Notes under the pieces: model-generated | The model's database searches: none | The model's input: only the letters and a program-made list of their open reading frames with translations | Told to the model about the DNA's origin: nothing | Translations under genes and position numbers: made by a program | Shown here: positions 6,782 to 13,342 of the stretch, in pieces | Numbering within the stretch: the first letter of the stretch is position 1 | How the letters are laid out: each line of letters starts with the position of its first letter | Assembly (NCBI GenBank): GCA_964460185.1 | Contig: CAYWTM010000077.1 | Span: forward strand, 1 to 16,158 | Length of the DNA stretch: 16,158 bases | Source of the DNA: JAVJPJ01 sp040217295 | GTDB lineage: Bacteria > Pseudomonadota > Alphaproteobacteria > Rhodobacterales > Rhodobacteraceae | Direction of reading: 5' to 3'

Positions 6782-8170
6782 ATGACAGGGAGAATTCTGG
6801 TCGTAGACGATGTCGCCACGAACCGAATCGTCATGAAGGTGAAGCTGACATCTGCCTGCTACACCGTCGACCAGGCGGATTGCGGCGCCGCGGCCCTGGC
6901 CGCCGCCCGCGACAACCAGCCCGATCTGATCTTGCTGGATCTGGTCATGCCGGACATGTCGGGCCACGAGGTGCTGCGCCGGCTCAAGGCGGATCCTGTC
7001 ACATCCCATATTCCGATCATCCTGATCACGGCGCTCAGTGACCGCACGGCCAAGATGGAAGGCCTGCAGGCCGGGGCCGATGATTTCCTGACCAAGCCCG
7101 TGGACGAAGTCACGCTGCTGGCGCGCGTCCGGTCGCTCTTGCGCGCGCAGGAGACCGCGCGCGAGCTGCGTGAAAGCGGGGAACCCGCCCTCGGATTTGC
7201 AGAATCCGCCAGACCGTTCGACGGGCGCGAAAAACCCGACATCATCGCGCTGGTGGCCAGCGGGCCGAAAGGGGCGATGATGTGGAAGACGGCGCTGGAC
7301 GACCGCATGGGCGGTCAGGTGTGCATCCTGCCGCGCGATGCGGCGTTGTCGGGGTTTGCCGGGGCCGATGGCGAGAGTCCCGATGTCTTCGTGATCGATG
7401 CGGATCTGGCGCACAGGAACGATGGGCTGAGGCTCTTGTCCGACCTGCGGTCGCGCCCCGGCACCCGGCACGCGGCCATTGTGATGATCTTGCCACAAGG
7501 GGAAAGCGAGCGTGCCGCGATTGCGCTGGATCTGGGCGCGTCAGATATTCTCTACGATCCGTTCGACGCGGAAGAGCTGGCAATCCGGATCCGCACGCAA
7601 CTGGGCCGCAAGCGACAAGCGGACCTCCTCAGGGCTTCGGCGCGGGCCGGTATGGAAATGGCCGTGACCGACAGCCTGACGGGGCTGCATAATCGCCGCT
7701 ATGCGATGTTCGAACTGGACCGCATCCTGACCAGGCCGGGGCGCGGGGTCGCGGTGATGATGCTGGATCTGGATCACTTCAAGCAGATCAACGACAGTCA
7801 CGGCCATTCGGTCGGTGACGAGGTCTTGCGCCATGTCGCGCGCCGATTGCAGGCGCAACTCAGGAGTGGCGATCTGTTGGCGCGTATCGGGGGAGAGGAA
7901 TTCCTTGTCGCCCTGCCCGATACGGATCGCAGCTCGGCGCTGGACTGTGCCGAGCGTTTGCGTGCGGCTGTGTCCGGAGAACCCGTCAAGCTCTCCGGCG
8001 ATACGCCCCCCCTGTCGGTCACCCTGAGTGTCGGATTGACCCTGACACGCAGCGGCGGACAGGCCGCGGACAGCGCACAAAGCCTGATCGAACGCGCGGA
8101 TGGCGCGTTGTACGGCGCCAAGGCGGAAGGTCGCGATCAGGTGACGATGGCGCCCCGCCCGGCTGCATAG
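6782..8170 (+). CDS. pleD: PleD-type diguanylate cyclase response regulator (REC-REC-GGDEF)
   Basis: A 462-residue protein with the three-domain layout of PleD, which links phosphorylation to cyclic-di-GMP synthesis. REC1 (about 3-122) has the acid pair Asp9/Asp10, phospho-acceptor Asp53 in LLDLVMPDM, Thr83 and Lys105 in LTKP. REC2 (about 152-275) is degenerate: the strand DVFVIDADL keeps an aspartate (206), but the lysine position reads ILYDPFD, so it probably serves as a dimerisation adaptor, as in Caulobacter PleD. The GGDEF domain (about 293-455) has DSLTGLHNRR, active-site GGEEF (370-374) and I-site RSGD (361-364), five residues upstream. The ATG at 6782 follows AAGAGG with a five-base gap. 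No partner kinase is in the window. Confidence 0.93.
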   Translation: MTGRILVVDDVATNRIVMKVKLTSACYTVDQADCGAAALAAARDNQPDLILLDLVMPDMSGHEVLRRLKADPVTSHIPIILITALSDRTAKMEGLQAGADDFLTKPVDEVTLLARVRSLLRAQETARELRESGEPALGFAESARPFDGREKPDIIALVASGPKGAMMWKTALDDRMGGQVCILPRDAALSGFAGADGESPDVFVIDADLAHRNDGLRLLSDLRSRPGTRHAAIVMILPQGESERAAIALDLGASDILYDPFDAEELAIRIRTQLGRKRQADLLRASARAGMEMAVTDSLTGLHNRRYAMFELDRILTRPGRGVAVMMLDLDHFKQINDSHGHSVGDEVLRHVARRLQAQLRSGDLLARIGGEEFLVALPDTDRSSALDCAERLRAAVSGEPVKLSGDTPPLSVTLSVGLTLTRSGGQAADSAQSLIERADGALYGAKAEGRDQVTMAPRPAA

Positions 8171-8190
8171 GGCGTCAGGGCCATACGCCC
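8170..8190. terminator. Hairpin between convergent pleD and Spy-like genes
   Basis: GGGCGT (8170-8175) pairs with ACGCCC (8185-8190) around a nine-base loop, filling the whole gap between the two convergent stop codons. It may end transcripts from both sides, but the T-tracts are poor (only TTA on the plus side). Confidence 0.4.
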
Positions 8191-8700
8191 TTACGGCCGA
8201 TCGCCGCCTCTGCCGTTCACACGCCGCAGCACGCGCCCCAATCGGTCCGCAAGATCGGCACGCGCCCGGGCGTCCATCGACTCGATCTGATCCAGCAAGG
8301 CATCATGTCCAAACGCCTGAAGGTCCCGCGCCGCATTGCGCGACCGCGCCATCGCGGCTTCGGCCATAGGGCGGTCGAACGGGTCGGCTCGCAGCGCGGT
8401 TTGCAAGGCCACAAGGCTTTGCCCGATTGCCTGCCGATCCGACCGCGTCGCGCGGCCGTCGATCCGGCCCCGCATCTCGGCCCGGTCTTCGCGCGTCAGG
8501 GCCAGTGCAAAAGGCCCCAAACCAAGCGCGCGCAATGCCGGCTGATCATCGCCGCGCGGCCCCGCGCCCAACACCGCACCAGCCACAAGTCCGGCAATCA
8601 TGAGGTTCAGCGCCAGCGAGCACGCCAGCGCAATCTTCAACCCGCGACCGGTCTTTTGGGGCGGTTTTTGGATCGGCCCCGTGGACCCTGCATCAGACAT
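8191..8700 (-). CDS. Spy/CpxP-like periplasmic protein (heavy-metal-resistance/sensor family)
   Basis: A 169-residue protein with a short cytoplasmic tail, one membrane anchor (about 21-45, KIALACSLALNLMIAGLVAG) and a mostly helical, arginine- and alanine-rich periplasmic part. That part carries the LTxEDRAEMRGRI and REDLQ-type helices seen in the Spy/CpxP/CnrX (Metal_resist) family. Such proteins sense or buffer envelope stress, and CnrX-type members control an anti-sigma/sigma pair. There is one histidine and no cysteine in the periplasmic part, so it lacks an obvious metal site and direct metal sensing is unlikely. The ATG at 8700 overlaps the 3' end of the preceding predicted anti-sigma gene by 8 bases, so the two are translated together. 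Confidence 0.75.
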   Translation of the reverse strand: MSDAGSTGPIQKPPQKTGRGLKIALACSLALNLMIAGLVAGAVLGAGPRGDDQPALRALGLGPFALALTREDRAEMRGRIDGRATRSDRQAIGQSLVALQTALRADPFDRPMAEAAMARSRNAARDLQAFGHDALLDQIESMDARARADLADRLGRVLRRVNGRGGDRP

Positions 8701-9085
8701 CGCCCGCCTCCACCCAAAGTGTTCCGATATCGGGGGTCGCGCCGACCTCGCCGGACAGCGACCAGATCTGCCCACCCGACAGGGTATCGATCATGTCCGG
8801 TGCGTAGAACCCAAGCACGAGCCCGGTGACGCCCGCAAGCGTGACGCCCGAGACTGCCGGCCAACCGCCCATCGCATCCACAAGACCCGCAAACCAGCCG
8901 CCGCCATCGACCGTCCCGGCCGACCCGCCCGAAACAGGCCGCGACTGTGCCGCGTGCGCCAGACCGGCCTGAACGGACGCGGCATCCGCCAGAACACGCG
9001 CCTTCAGGTCATCGGACGGATCCGTGCCGTCCCGCGCGTCCGCAAACAACGCCTCCAGCATTTTGTCATTTGGCTCAGTCACCAT
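8693..9085 (-). CDS. Predicted single-pass membrane anti-sigma factor (no recognised family)
   Basis: A 130-residue protein. Residues 1-70 form an acidic, helical cytoplasmic segment (starting MVTEPNDKMLEALFADARDG), followed by a hydrophobic span at about 75-96 (WPAVSGVTLAGVTGLVLGFY) and a short C-terminal periplasmic tail. There is no zinc-binding HxxxCxxC signature. The anti-sigma role is inferred from position: it starts inside the last codons of the ECF sigma gene (11-base overlap) and ends inside the Spy-like gene, and such small one-span proteins next to ECF sigma genes are commonly anti-sigmas. The ATG at 9085 is chosen because an upstream start at 9139 would add an unusual arginine-rich tail lying within the sigma gene. 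Confidence 0.65.
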   Translation of the reverse strand: MVTEPNDKMLEALFADARDGTDPSDDLKARVLADAASVQAGLAHAAQSRPVSGGSAGTVDGGGWFAGLVDAMGGWPAVSGVTLAGVTGLVLGFYAPDMIDTLSGGQIWSLSGEVGATPDIGTLWVEAGDV

Positions 9086-9662
9086 AACCCAGCGCCTCCT
9101 TCTGGCCTGCAAGCGCCCTTGCAAGCGCCCTTTTCCCACGCGCGGTCAGACTTTCGACCGCTTCGACACCCAGATCCAGCACCATCGCGATTTCCGGGTT
9201 GCTCAACCCTTCGATATGGCGGAGCACCACCGCCTGTCGCTGGCGTTCGGGCAAGTCCGCCAACGCGCGGTCCAGCGCCGCGATACGGTCTGCGTGCACC
9301 AAGCGCGCCTCGACCCCCGGTGCCGCATCTGCCGCCATGTCGGGATCATCCAACGGCTCTGACCGGCCCCGGCGTCGCAAACGATCCACGCACAGATTGG
9401 CCACGACACGGTAAAGCCAGGTCGCGGGCGCCGCTGCGCCATCCTGCCGCCAATCGCGGGCCGCTTTCCATAATCGCATCATCGCCTCCTGCGCTACATC
9501 CTCGGCCTCGGCCCGATCGCCCAGCACACGGGCGGCATGGTTGAGCGCCCGTGGCAACAGTCGCCCCGTCAAAACGCGCGCGGCCCCCCGATCGCCATTG
9601 GCGAAGAGGACCATCAGCGCGCCATCTTCGAGCGCATCCAGTTCTGGGACTTCGCCGGACAT
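9075..9662 (-). CDS. ECF-type RNA polymerase sigma factor
   Basis: A 195-residue extracytoplasmic-function sigma factor. Region sigma-2 (about 25-100) contains LGDRAEAEDVAQEAMMRLWK and TWLYRVVANLCVDRLRRRGR. A variable linker follows (101-122), then sigma-4 (about 126-185) with LADLPERQRQAVVLRHIEG and a helix-turn-helix NPEIAMVLDLGVEAVESL. No other sigma regions or C-terminal extension are present. It directs RNA polymerase to its own promoter set, probably under control of the membrane protein encoded immediately downstream and overlapping. The ATG at 9662 is preceded by AAGGA at five bases. The upstream EF-hand gene on the same strand ends 78 bases earlier, with a strong hairpin between. The inducing signal is unknown. 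Confidence 0.9.
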   Translation of the reverse strand: MSGEVPELDALEDGALMVLFANGDRGAARVLTGRLLPRALNHAARVLGDRAEAEDVAQEAMMRLWKAARDWRQDGAAAPATWLYRVVANLCVDRLRRRGRSEPLDDPDMAADAAPGVEARLVHADRIAALDRALADLPERQRQAVVLRHIEGLSNPEIAMVLDLGVEAVESLTARGKRALARALAGQKEALGYGD

Positions 9663-9695
9663 GGCTTTCCTTAACGTGGGCGAGGCCGCCCGCAA

Positions 9696-9735
9696 AGGGC
9701 CGCGCGCGGTCCGGGGGCAACCCGCGCGCGGCCTT
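9696..9735 (-). terminator. Strong GC hairpin between EF-hand and sigma genes
   Basis: GGCCGCGCGCGG (9698-9709) pairs perfectly with CCGCGCGCGGCC (9722-9733) around a 12-base loop, extendable by one G-U and one A-U pair. It begins a few bases after the EF-hand stop codon on the minus strand. Only a short CCCTTT follows, so it may be a partial terminator or attenuator that lowers sigma-gene expression relative to the EF-hand gene. Confidence 0.55.
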
Positions 9736-9740
9736 CAGGA

Positions 9741-10244
9741 TCACCCGCGATTGCGGCCCTCACCGTGGCGACCGCCACGGCGTTCCATGAACTGGGCGAC
9801 AGCCGCATCGAACTCGGCCTCGGTCACCTGGCCGTCGCCATCAGCGTCGAACCGGTCGAACATCCGTTCCGGGTTCGGACCACGCCGATCCGACCGAACC
9901 GCCGCGAATTCGTCTTGCGTCAGTTCGCCATCTCCGTTGGCATCGGCGCGTTCCAGCATGCGGTCCACACCACGGGCCATCCGATCCGCGCCCTGCGCCA
10001 GCAACTCGTCGCGGCTGAGCGCGCCGTTGGCATCGGCATCGGCCGTGGCGAACCGACCATCACGATGCGCCGTGATCTCTTCCAGGGTCACCGAGCCATC
10101 ACCGTTCAGATCAAGGTCCGCAAAGACCATCTGTGGCCCGCGCTCGGCCCGCGCGCCGCGCTCACCATGACCTTGCGCCAGGATCGGGGTGGCAAGCGCC
10201 AGCGGTATCATCGCACCAAGAAGGGCTGCTTTCATCATCGACAT
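9741..10244 (-). CDS. Secreted four-EF-hand calcium-binding protein
   Basis: A 167-residue protein with a signal peptide (MSMMKAALLGAMIPLALATPILA, likely cut near residue 23, before QG) and four EF-hand loops. The loops are DLNGDGSVTLEE (45-56), DADANGALSRDE (69-80), DANGDGELTQDE (101-112) and DADGDGQVTEAE (133-144). All four keep the calcium ligands at loop positions 1, 3, 5 and 12, so calcium binding in the periplasm is likely. The tail is rich in Arg, Gly and His. The ATG at 10244 has AAAGGAGAG seven bases upstream. The gene directly precedes the ECF sigma operon on the same strand and is a good candidate for a sigma target or signal component. It contains no enzyme domain. Confidence 0.9.
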   Translation of the reverse strand: MSMMKAALLGAMIPLALATPILAQGHGERGARAERGPQMVFADLDLNGDGSVTLEEITAHRDGRFATADADANGALSRDELLAQGADRMARGVDRMLERADANGDGELTQDEFAAVRSDRRGPNPERMFDRFDADGDGQVTEAEFDAAVAQFMERRGGRHGEGRNRG

Positions 10245-10386
10245 CTTGTCTCTCCTTTGTTTCGGGGCTGTCTGATGGGTCACACGCCCGGCGCGCAGGT
10301 TTCCGTCGCCGATCGGCAAACTTTTTTCGACCGGGCGCGGCGTTCAGTCTCTGGACGCGGGCGATCCGGCAGCGCATCTAAAGGAC
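10245..10386. promoter_or_regulatory. Divergent control region between the EF-hand and DUF983 genes
   Basis: A 142-base region carrying the start signals of two divergent genes. It contains the EF-hand ribosome-binding site (minus strand, next to 10250-10260), a 10-bp palindrome GCCGATCGGC (10308-10317), and a run of six T residues in the plus strand just after 10320. On the minus strand a GGAAAC element (near 10299-10304) resembles an ECF -35 box, but the matching -10 is not convincing. No gene is seen here. Confidence 0.35.
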
Positions 10387-10788
10387 ATGTTGCATGATGA
10401 TCCCGCCCTTCGTCCCGAATTCACCCCCGCCGCGCCCGAACGTCCGGCCTGGCCCGCGATCCGGCGCGGGTTGACCCGCAATTGCCCGAATTGCGGTCAG
10501 GGCCATTTGTTCCAGGGGTATCTGACGCTGCGTGCGACCTGTCCCCGGTGCGGCGAAGACCTGAGCCACGCGCGCGCCGATGATGGGCCGGCCTATCTGT
10601 CGATCCTGTTGACGGCCAAGGTGATGGGCACCCTGCAGCTGATGGTTTATCAGGCCTGGCAACCGAGCCCGTGGCTCTTGGCGTTGACGTTTTCCGTGGG
10701 CGTGGTCGCCATGGCGCTGTTCTTGCTGCCCCGGTTCAAGGGAATGATCGTGGGGATCCAATGGGCCAAGCGGATGCACGGGTTTTGA
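10387..10788 (+). CDS. DUF983 family membrane protein with zinc ribbon
   Basis: A 133-residue protein of the DUF983 family. A cytoplasmic N-terminal region carries two CxxC knuckles, CPNCGQGHLF (Cys33, Cys36) and CPRCGED (Cys52, Cys55), which should bind zinc. Two hydrophobic helices follow (about 69-90 and 96-115), with a basic C-terminus (RFKGMIVGIQWAKRMHGF). The function is unknown; I recall the family as common in alphaproteobacteria. The ATG at 10387 lies only one base after AAGGA, too close for a normal ribosome-binding site, so the TTG at 10390 is a real alternative start. Its last 28 bases overlap the Nudix gene, so the two are cotranscribed. Confidence 0.88.
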   Translation: MLHDDPALRPEFTPAAPERPAWPAIRRGLTRNCPNCGQGHLFQGYLTLRATCPRCGEDLSHARADDGPAYLSILLTAKVMGTLQLMVYQAWQPSPWLLALTFSVGVVAMALFLLPRFKGMIVGIQWAKRMHGF

Positions 10789-11450
10789 CCGACAAATCGG
10801 CCCTCCGGGATGCCGCGACGGTGATCGTGCTGCGCGATGCCGCCACACGCCCGCGCGTCTTGATGGGACAGCGTGGCAAAGGGGCCGCTTTCATGCCCTC
10901 GAAATTCGTGTTCCCGGGCGGCGCCGTCGATGCGGTCGATGCCACCATTCCGCTGGCCAGCCCGCCTGCCGCCGCAAAGGCGTTGTCGGCTCAGTCGGCC
11001 CGCCCCCCCGAGGCGCTGGTGGCCGCCGCGACTCGTGAACTGTGGGAGGAAACGGGGCTCTTGCTTGGTGCGCCCGACCCACGCGCAACTCAAATCGAAG
11101 CGCCAAGAGGCTGGCGCGGGTACCTGGGAACCGGGCACCTGCCCGATGGCGGGGGCGCGCGGTTCGTGTTTCGCGCCATCACCCCGCCGGGGCGGCCCCG
11201 TCGATTTGACGCGCGGTTCTTTCTGGTGGCCGCTGACGATCTGCGGTGCGACCCGGATGATTTCTCCCGCGCGGAAGATGAACTGAGCCACCTGCAATGG
11301 GTACATCTCGATGATGCCCGGCGCTTCGACATGCCCTTCATCACCGAGGTCGTTCTGGCAGAGCTGACCGCGCAGCTGTCAGGCGCAGCGCATCCCGGCG
11401 TGCCCTTTTTCGACAACCGGGACAATGTCAGCCGCTTCTCCCGGCTTTGA
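10761..11450 (+). CDS. Nudix hydrolase, NUDT7/NUDT19-like with insertion
   Basis: A 229-residue Nudix pyrophosphohydrolase. The Nudix box is split: FPGG (51-54) opens it, but about 29 residues separate the glycines from the catalytic half PEALVAAATRELWEETGL (83-100), where Glu84, Arg92-Glu93 and Glu96-Glu97 are the metal-binding set. Such an insertion is seen in the NUDT19/RP2 group and in related bacterial proteins, some of which cleave CoA or acyl-CoA; the substrate here is inferred only loosely. The ATG at 10761 overlaps DUF983 by 28 bases. A TTG at 10785 that overlaps the DUF983 stop codon as TTGA would also give a plausible N-terminus (LTDKSALRDAATVIVLRD). It ends nine bases from the convergent AEC transporter gene. 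Confidence 0.85.
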   Translation: MGQADARVLTDKSALRDAATVIVLRDAATRPRVLMGQRGKGAAFMPSKFVFPGGAVDAVDATIPLASPPAAAKALSAQSARPPEALVAAATRELWEETGLLLGAPDPRATQIEAPRGWRGYLGTGHLPDGGGARFVFRAITPPGRPRRFDARFFLVAADDLRCDPDDFSRAEDELSHLQWVHLDDARRFDMPFITEVVLAELTAQLSGAAHPGVPFFDNRDNVSRFSRL

Positions 11451-11459
11451 CGGTCTGCC

Positions 11460-12395
11460 TCAGGGCAGGCCGAACAGGCGGGCCCCCAGGGTCAGCCAAA
11501 GCGGCATGATGGCAAACGCCAACAGGGTCTGGACGGTGATCATCGCGGCCATCAACGGCGCGTTGCCACCCAGTTGGCGGGCCAGGGTATAGGCCGCAAC
11601 CCCGACCGGCAGCGCGCCGTAGATCAACGCTACCTGTGCCGTCAGGGGCGGCAGATCCAGCGCCAGCGCTGCACCTATGACAACGGCGGGAAACACCACC
11701 AGCTTGCCGATGCCGGCAAGCGCCATGGGCAGCAGTTCGGTTCCCAGACCCTTGAGCGTCAGGCTTGCCCCGACGCATAGCAGCATGATGGGCAACGCCG
11801 CCTGCCCCAGGATGTCCAGCGTGTCCTGCAAGACAGGAATTGGCGCAAGCCCCACGCGATTGATGATCGCGCCGGCAAGAATGGCAAGGATCAGCGGGTT
11901 GGTCGCAAGGTTCCTGACCGCGCCCCACAGCATGTTCGCGCCCGGCCTACGCGAGAGGACGGCAAAGATCGCCACCACCGTCAGATTGACCACCGGCACG
12001 AGGACCGCACCACCCAGAACCGCAAGTTGCAGGCCGGGGCTCATGTACAGCGCCTCGGCCACGGCCAGCGCGACGAAGGTGTTGAACCGCCCTGCCCCCT
12101 GTATGATCGAGGTCGCCACCGGCATGTCGCGGCCCAAGGCCAACGCGCTGACTAGTCCGAAACCTGTCGCCACCGCAAAGCCCGCGTACAGCGTGGCCGC
12201 AAACGGGATCAGATCGGGGTCCGACAGGTCCGCCTCGGATATGCGCACGAAGAACAGCGCGGGCATCAGCACGAAATAGACCAGCCGGTCGTTCAGGATC
12301 CAGAATTCATCGGACGGGATGCCGCCCCGGCGCAAGGCATAGCCGGTGCAGATCAGCAAGAAGACCGGAGCCAGCGACAGCGCGATCATGCTCAT
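11460..12395 (-). CDS. AEC-family (auxin efflux carrier-like) transporter
   Basis: A 311-residue integral membrane protein with about ten hydrophobic helices. It has the AEC-family features: N-terminus with LAPVFLLICTGYALRRGG, RLVYFVLMPALFF, QGAGRFNTFVALAVAEA in the middle, LATNPLILAILAGAIIN, LPIMLLCVGASL, and a C-terminal LPVGVAAYTLARQLGGNA followed by the final helix. Such carriers export organic acids or other small anions; the substrate cannot be read. The ATG at 12395 overlaps the stop of the EamA gene as ATGA, so the two are translationally coupled. The frame stays open far upstream through the EamA gene, but that part is out of frame with it and not real protein. Confidence 0.9.
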   Translation of the reverse strand: MSMIALSLAPVFLLICTGYALRRGGIPSDEFWILNDRLVYFVLMPALFFVRISEADLSDPDLIPFAATLYAGFAVATGFGLVSALALGRDMPVATSIIQGAGRFNTFVALAVAEALYMSPGLQLAVLGGAVLVPVVNLTVVAIFAVLSRRPGANMLWGAVRNLATNPLILAILAGAIINRVGLAPIPVLQDTLDILGQAALPIMLLCVGASLTLKGLGTELLPMALAGIGKLVVFPAVVIGAALALDLPPLTAQVALIYGALPVGVAAYTLARQLGGNAPLMAAMITVQTLLAFAIMPLWLTLGARLFGLP

Positions 12396-13306
12396 GACAG
12401 GCTTCCCACGATGATGATGCCCAGCGACGCCAGGATCAGCGCGATACCCGCAAGTTCCTTGGGCGAGGATTTTTCGCGCAACCAGAAGACCGAGAACAGG
12501 AAGGTAAAGACCAGTTCCACCTGTCCCACCGCCTTGACGTAAGCCGCCGTCTGCAGCGCGAAGGCGGTGAACCAACCCAGCGATCCCAGCATGGAGGTTA
12601 CGCCCGTGGCCGCCGAGACCCGCCAGGCCGCGAAGACCAGGGATATCTGCCCGCGCTCGCGGCGGTACAGCCATGCCCCCAGTATCAGCGTCTGGGTCGA
12701 GGTTGCCGCAAACAGCGCCGTGGCCGCGCGCAAGATCTCGTCGCCGCCCTCCAGCGACAGGGTGGCGCCACGGTAGCACACCGCCGACACTCCGAACAAA
12801 AACCCCGAGGCAAGCCCGTAGCCCGACGCCACGTTGAACACGCGCGCCGTCCACGGCAGGGCGGTGTCCGTCCTGGGCGGATCGGACAGCAGCACCACAC
12901 CGACGAACCCGACCGCGATGGCGGCCAGAACGGGGGTGGATACGGCCTCTTGCAGGACGATCAGGCCGATGAATGCGGTCAGGATGACCTCGGTCTTGAT
13001 CAGGGTCATGCCGACGGCGAAGTTGCGATGGGCGAACAACGCCACCACGCTTGCCGTGGCCAGCATTTGTGCCATGGCACCGGTGACCACGTAGCCCCAG
13101 AAGGCTGGTGTTGTGCCGGGCAGGCTCTGGCCCGTGATCGCGATCCAGGCCCCGAGCGCCAGCGCCACGAACGGCGTGGCAAAGGCAAAACGGGCCCATG
13201 TCGCACCCCCGGTCGACAGCGTGGTGATCTTCAGATGCCGTTGCAGCAAGAACCGCAGGTTCTGCATGAAGGCGGCAAAGACGCTGGCGATGATCCACAA
13301 AGGCAT
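12392..13306 (-). CDS. EamA/DMT-superfamily transporter
   Basis: A 304-residue protein with about ten hydrophobic helices in two repeats. Examples are PLWIIASVFAAFMQNLRFLLQ at the start, VILTAFIGLIVLQEAVSTPVLAAIA in the first repeat, and VELVFTFLFSVFWLREKSSPKELAGIALILASLGIIIVG at the end. The last stretch is the conserved EamA ending (FxxFWLREK...ELxGxALIxxGI). Members export amino acids, metabolites or drugs; the substrate is unknown. The ATG at 13306 lies 36 bases after the desaturase stop on the same strand, with a weak purine stretch (GAGGGCGATGAAG) before it. It overlaps the AEC transporter by four bases, so desaturase, EamA and AEC could be one operon. Confidence 0.9.
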   Translation of the reverse strand: MPLWIIASVFAAFMQNLRFLLQRHLKITTLSTGGATWARFAFATPFVALALGAWIAITGQSLPGTTPAFWGYVVTGAMAQMLATASVVALFAHRNFAVGMTLIKTEVILTAFIGLIVLQEAVSTPVLAAIAVGFVGVVLLSDPPRTDTALPWTARVFNVASGYGLASGFLFGVSAVCYRGATLSLEGGDEILRAATALFAATSTQTLILGAWLYRRERGQISLVFAAWRVSAATGVTSMLGSLGWFTAFALQTAAYVKAVGQVELVFTFLFSVFWLREKSSPKELAGIALILASLGIIIVGSLS

Positions 13307-13342
13307 GCAGGCTTCATCGCCCTCATGCCGGGGACCTGCAAT

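Noticed and set aside
6488..7498. A 336-residue minus-strand frame across pleD and DUF3572
   Set aside because: It is antisense to the well-supported pleD gene, with shadow-like composition and no domain.
8191..8700. A CnrX-type metal-binding sensor
   Set aside because: The periplasmic part has a single histidine and no cysteine, so the metal-ligand set is missing; it is kept as Spy/CpxP-like only.
10245..10386. An ECF-type autoregulated promoter (GGAAAC element) before the EF-hand gene
   Set aside because: A -35-like GGAAAC exists on the minus strand, but no convincing -10 element lies at the 16-17 base spacing, so it is mentioned only as part of the region.
11460..13298. A 612-residue frame joining the AEC transporter to an upstream extension
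   Set aside because: The upstream 300 codons are an out-of-frame shadow of the EamA gene; the AEC family start at 12395 forms an ATGA junction with the EamA stop.
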